DNA of 9,461 nt from NCBI GenBank assembly GCA_003649845.1, contig QMTB01000040.1, positions 1-9,461 of the forward strand. The letters run 5' to 3'. This DNA comes from Thermoplasmata archaeon. Its GTDB lineage: Archaea > Thermoplasmatota > E2 > DHVEG-1. Shown here piece after piece: positions 6,746 through 9,461 of the stretch (positions are counted from its first letter, which is position 1; each line of letters starts with the position of its first letter). The notes beneath the pieces are model-generated. The model did not search any database, was not told the DNA's origin, and worked only from the letters and a program-made list of their open reading frames with translations. Made by a program: the position numbers and the translations under genes.

Positions 6746-8065
6746 TTAAAAATGGAAGTCTCGTTTATAATATCTACGGTATGATAGATTACCGCCTGCT
6801 GGATAAAATCCCGTTAGTTTCCTAGTAAAAGCGAATATCTTCAGCACCCTTCCAACGACATTTGGTACGCTATAGAAATTCTTAGCCACCTTCCTAGCAC
6901 CTTCATATAATTCTTTTTCCGTCATATTCTTTGGTTTATAAACCACTTCTACTTGATTATACTTGGACCAATCATATGTTAATATTCTACATTCTCTTTT
7001 TAATCTCTCAAATAATGGTGTACCAGGGTATGGTGTTAATATATTAATCTCGGCTACATCAAGTTCCCATTCATACATCTTCTCAAGAGTAAGATCAAAT
7101 ATATCTGGCGTATCCTCATCAAAACCAAATATTATACCACCTTGTACCGCCATACCAAATTTATGGAGACGTTTTATTAGTCTTCTAAAGTTTTCAACCT
7201 TATTATGCGTTTTTTTAACACTTTCAAGTGATTTTTGGCTAACTGATTCAAACCCCACGAACCATTCTAAACAACCTGCTTTTCTAGCTAGCTCTAAAAA
7301 TTCATCATCTACTATACTTAATATATTGGTTGTAGCATTTGCCATCCATACTTTATGGATTTTCTGTCTAATCATCTCTCTAAAAAGTTCTTTAGCAAGC
7401 CTTGGATGCGAAGTAATATGTGGATCATGGAAGATGAATAGTTTATTAGGCATCTCTTTAATCTCTTCTACAACTGCTTTAATGGGTCTTCTAAGTACGC
7501 CTTGTTTATAGAAACTAGTTATTGCGCAGAATTCGCATTTATTAGCACAGCCTCTAGTCCATTGTACAGCACCCATCAGAGGGTTTCTATTTATAAGGTC
7601 TCTTCTAAGTGGGGGTGCATTTGATAGATCAAAGTTATAGTCTCTCTCATAGAATGGTTTAAGTTTTCCTTTCTCGAAATCTTCCAATAATCTAGGCCAA
7701 CTTGCCTCTGCCATACCTAGAACTACGCTATCAGCATGTTGTTTTGCCTCCTCAGGTAAAGCAGTTGGATGATAACCTCCTAATACAACGGTTTTCCCTC
7801 TTCTTCTAAACTCATCAGCAATCTCATATACTCTTGGAGCAGTCATTGTATAACATGTTATACCTACGAGATCTGCATCTTCATCAAAGTCTAAATTTAC
7901 ATAGTTTTCATTTACAATCTTTACTTCATGTTTCTTTGGAGTAATCGCTGCTATATATGGTAAGGTGATGATAGGGTTACCAAATATCCAAGCTGTCCAA
8001 GAGTTTTTATCTCTAACAGTTGTTTGACCGTGTTCAATCCGGGGGAATACAAGTAGTATTTTCAT
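6746..8065 (-). CDS. B12-binding-domain radical SAM enzyme (second of tandem pair)
   Basis: A 439-residue protein. Residues 1 to about 140 form a cobalamin-binding-type Rossmann domain (MKILLVFP, DLVGITCYT, VVLGGYHPTALPEEA, HADSVVLG). It lacks the DxHxxG motif, which is usual for the BchE/HpnP-like group that binds B12 without that histidine. The radical SAM barrel follows, with the 4Fe-4S ligands C173, C177 and C180 in RGCANKCEFC. From about 343 the tail ILTPYPGTPLFERL...DWSKY...YKPKNMT resembles the C-terminal DUF4070-like region of that group. Such enzymes typically do methylations, cyclisations or C-C couplings on unactivated carbons, often of lipids or tetrapyrroles. The ATG start has GGTGA 7 nt upstream. 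Compared with its neighbour, the segment after the cluster is His-rich (H213, H216, H220). It lies 15 bp after its paralog. The family is sure; the reaction is not known. Confidence 0.9.
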   Translation of the reverse strand: MKILLVFPRIEHGQTTVRDKNSWTAWIFGNPIITLPYIAAITPKKHEVKIVNENYVNLDFDEDADLVGITCYTMTAPRVYEIADEFRRRGKTVVLGGYHPTALPEEAKQHADSVVLGMAEASWPRLLEDFEKGKLKPFYERDYNFDLSNAPPLRRDLINRNPLMGAVQWTRGCANKCEFCAITSFYKQGVLRRPIKAVVEEIKEMPNKLFIFHDPHITSHPRLAKELFREMIRQKIHKVWMANATTNILSIVDDEFLELARKAGCLEWFVGFESVSQKSLESVKKTHNKVENFRRLIKRLHKFGMAVQGGIIFGFDEDTPDIFDLTLEKMYEWELDVAEINILTPYPGTPLFERLKRECRILTYDWSKYNQVEVVYKPKNMTEKELYEGARKVAKNFYSVPNVVGRVLKIFAFTRKLTGFYPAGGNLSYRRYYKRDFHF

Positions 8066-8072
8066 TCTACTT

Positions 8073-8077
8073 TCACC
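8073..8077 (-). promoter_or_regulatory. Shine-Dalgarno site for the second radical SAM gene
   Basis: GGTGA on the minus strand lies 7 nt from the ATG at 8065, within the 15-bp gap between the two radical SAM genes. It supports translation of this gene from a shared transcript. Confidence 0.6.
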
Positions 8078-8080
8078 GTT

Positions 8081-9364
8081 TTAAATATTTAATTTTTCAT
8101 GTTTATAGAAATATCTTAAAGCTAGATTTCCAGCTAACACAATTAATGCATCTCTAGGGCTACTTGGTAGATGTGCAAAACTACGTTTAAATATTTGTTT
8201 TAGAGAGAAGAAATCTTTTGCAATATAGGTTATACCATCTAATAATTCTTGCTGGGTCATCATCATAGGTTTATAATTAACATAACCTTCTGCATATTTA
8301 GACCAATCTTTACTTATAATACGTCCTTCTTTTTCTAATCTCTCAAATAATCTAGTACCAGGGTAAGGTGTGAGTATACTGAAAGAGGCAAAATCAAGAC
8401 CCCATTCATACATTGCTTCTAATGTTTTCTTAAATATATCTGGTGTATCATGATCAAGACCAAATACGAAGAAACCAGTGACGTTCATTCCATGGTCCTT
8501 AATTTTTCTAATAGCTTTACCGTAATCCTCTATTTTGTTAGTACGTTTTCCAACTTGATTTATATTCTCCTGAGAGATGGTTTCTATCCCAAGATACCAT
8601 CTTTCTACACCTGCTTCTCTTGATAGTTTTAGAAATTCATCATCTCTAGCTAGGACATTTATATTTCCAAAACAATGGAATTTTTTATTTAAGGAAGCCA
8701 TTTCTTTAAATAATGATTTAGAATAAGGTGGACTTATAGTTAGAGAAGCATCAGCAAAGAATATCGTTTTAGATTTGATAATCTTCATCTCCTCAACGAC
8801 TTTATCAACTGGTCTACCTCTGAATCTTGGACCCTCTACTTTTTGCATAGCGCAAAACTCGCAGCCCACTGGGCAACCTCTAGATGCTTGTATAGCTTCC
8901 ATGAAGGTATATACACCTATATCATGTCTAGCAGGTGGTATATCTTCTGGTTCAACTAGTTTAGGTGAATGGTAGAATGGCTTCAGTTTTCCATGTTGGA
9001 AATCTTCAAGTAGCTGAGGCCAACTATACTCTGCTTCTCCTATCACAACGCTATCAGCATGTTGTTTTGTTTCCTCTGGCAGTAGAGATGCATGGTAACC
9101 ACCGAATACAACTGGTATACCACGTTTTCTAAACTCAGCTGCTACTTCATATCCTCTAATAGAATTATAAGTTAAACATGAGATGCCTACTAGATCATAG
9201 TGTTTATTGAAATTAATAGGCTCATATCTCTCATCCACTATCTCTACTTCATGTTCAGGAGGAGTTATCGCTGCTATCTGCTGAAGGGTTAGTGAGGGGT
9301 AATCAAATTTACCGAAAAAGTTTCTCTTAGGGTTTGGATGAGGCATTACTAATAGTATCTTCAT
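8081..9364 (-). CDS. B12-binding-domain radical SAM enzyme (first of tandem pair)
   Basis: A 427-residue paralog of the following gene with the same architecture. The cobalamin-binding-type domain spans about 1-130 (MKILLVMPHP, DLVGISCLTYN, VVFGGYHASLLPEE). The radical SAM core has C164, C168 and C171 in RGCPVGCEFC, and the tail has the ILTPYPGTRLFERL...DWSKY...YKPMMMT pattern (329-370). It also lacks DxHxxG. By eye the two proteins are roughly 40-50% identical, strongest in the N-terminal domain, so they probably arose by tandem duplication and act on the same or successive intermediates. The residues after the iron-sulfur site differ (FADASLTISP here, FHDPHITSHP in the paralog). The ATG at 9364 is preceded by GTGAGGA at unusually close spacing; a TATA-like box and an inverted repeat lie upstream. 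This is the first gene of the apparent three-gene operon. The family call is sure; substrate unknown. Confidence 0.9.
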   Translation of the reverse strand: MKILLVMPHPNPKRNFFGKFDYPSLTLQQIAAITPPEHEVEIVDERYEPINFNKHYDLVGISCLTYNSIRGYEVAAEFRKRGIPVVFGGYHASLLPEETKQHADSVVIGEAEYSWPQLLEDFQHGKLKPFYHSPKLVEPEDIPPARHDIGVYTFMEAIQASRGCPVGCEFCAMQKVEGPRFRGRPVDKVVEEMKIIKSKTIFFADASLTISPPYSKSLFKEMASLNKKFHCFGNINVLARDDEFLKLSREAGVERWYLGIETISQENINQVGKRTNKIEDYGKAIRKIKDHGMNVTGFFVFGLDHDTPDIFKKTLEAMYEWGLDFASFSILTPYPGTRLFERLEKEGRIISKDWSKYAEGYVNYKPMMMTQQELLDGITYIAKDFFSLKQIFKRSFAHLPSSPRDALIVLAGNLALRYFYKHEKLNI

Positions 9365-9385
9365 GTGTCCTCACTGGAAGATTTT

Positions 9386-9439
9386 TTTATTGGTAAGTAT
9401 TGTACACCTACTTTATAGTTTCGTAGATTTACCAATAAA
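9386..9439. repeat. Perfect 11-bp inverted repeat around the radical SAM promoter
   Basis: TTTATTGGTAA at 9386-9396 is repeated as its exact reverse complement at 9429-9439, with arm centres 43 bp apart, about four helical turns. A third ATTGG word lies at 9445-9449. The arms flank the candidate TATA box, so the arrangement suggests a paired operator site. An RNA hairpin or a terminator for a gene beyond the right edge are alternatives. Confidence 0.55.
9411..9418 (-). promoter_or_regulatory. Candidate TATA box for the radical SAM operon
   Basis: CTATAAAG on the minus strand lies about 50 bp before the ATG at 9364. Initiation would fall near 9388, inside the proximal arm of the inverted repeat, leaving a leader of roughly 23 nt. 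An A-rich stretch at 9381-9391 is a second possible box but is too near the ATG for a standard spacing. Confidence 0.4.
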
Positions 9440-9461
9440 TATACATTGGGCATTTAATATA

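Noticed and set aside
6963..7511. A 182-codon plus-strand open frame opposite the second radical SAM gene.
   Set aside because: It lies wholly inside a well-supported radical SAM gene on the other strand, has low-complexity Ser/Asn-rich content and no recognisable motif or SD.
6746..9364. Naming the radical SAM pair as BchE (tetrapyrrole cyclase) and the UbiA protein as BchG (chlorophyll synthase).
   Set aside because: The shared features are superfamily-level only. No Mg-chelatase, protochlorophyllide reductase or other tetrapyrrole gene is in the window.
1..9461. CRISPR arrays, tRNA genes, insertion sequences or a defence system.
   Set aside because: No regularly spaced repeats, cloverleaf-like sequences, transposase or nuclease motifs are visible, and nearly all bases are in the eight genes described.

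Overview
The window is AT-rich, and isoleucine is mostly ATA and arginine mostly AGA/AGG. Starts include TTG and GTG, Shine-Dalgarno (SD) words such as AGGTGA, GGTGA and AGGAGGT precede several genes, and TATA boxes sit about 30-50 bp upstream of other starts. Together these suggest an archaeon, possibly a thermophile; the lineage cannot be fixed from the sequence alone. No rRNA, tRNA, CRISPR array, transposase or integrase is visible, and coding density is very high.

Layout. Four genes run on the plus strand: the 3' part of a Cys-His-Glu class-I amidotransferase-like protein (1-1131, 5' end outside the window), a UbiA-family integral-membrane prenyltransferase (about 1179-2168), a small SAM-dependent methyltransferase resembling the nicotianamine-synthase core (2178-2825), and a GCS2-type (glutamate-cysteine ligase-like) carboxylate-amine ligase (about 2925-4190). 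Converging on it, with an 11-bp overlap, is a minus-strand set. Read 5' to 3' it holds two tandem paralogous cobalamin-binding radical SAM enzymes (9364-8081, then 8065-6746), a PaaK/CapK-like adenylate-forming enzyme (6723-5350), and a zinc-dependent AstE/aspartoacylase-like deacylase (5232-4180) that appears to have its own promoter.

How they may work together. The first three minus-strand genes are 15 and 22 bp apart, each downstream gene has a good SD, and a candidate promoter lies at 9411-9418 inside a perfect 11-bp inverted repeat, so they look like one operon. The plus-strand genes are also closely packed. The combined chemistry is prenyl transfer, SAM-dependent transfer, ATP-dependent amide formation, carboxylate activation, deacylation and two B12/radical-SAM steps on probably unactivated carbons. 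This resembles a biosynthetic locus for an unknown prenylated or lipid-like, possibly amino-acid-decorated metabolite. That linkage is inferred from gene content and proximity; no product can be named.
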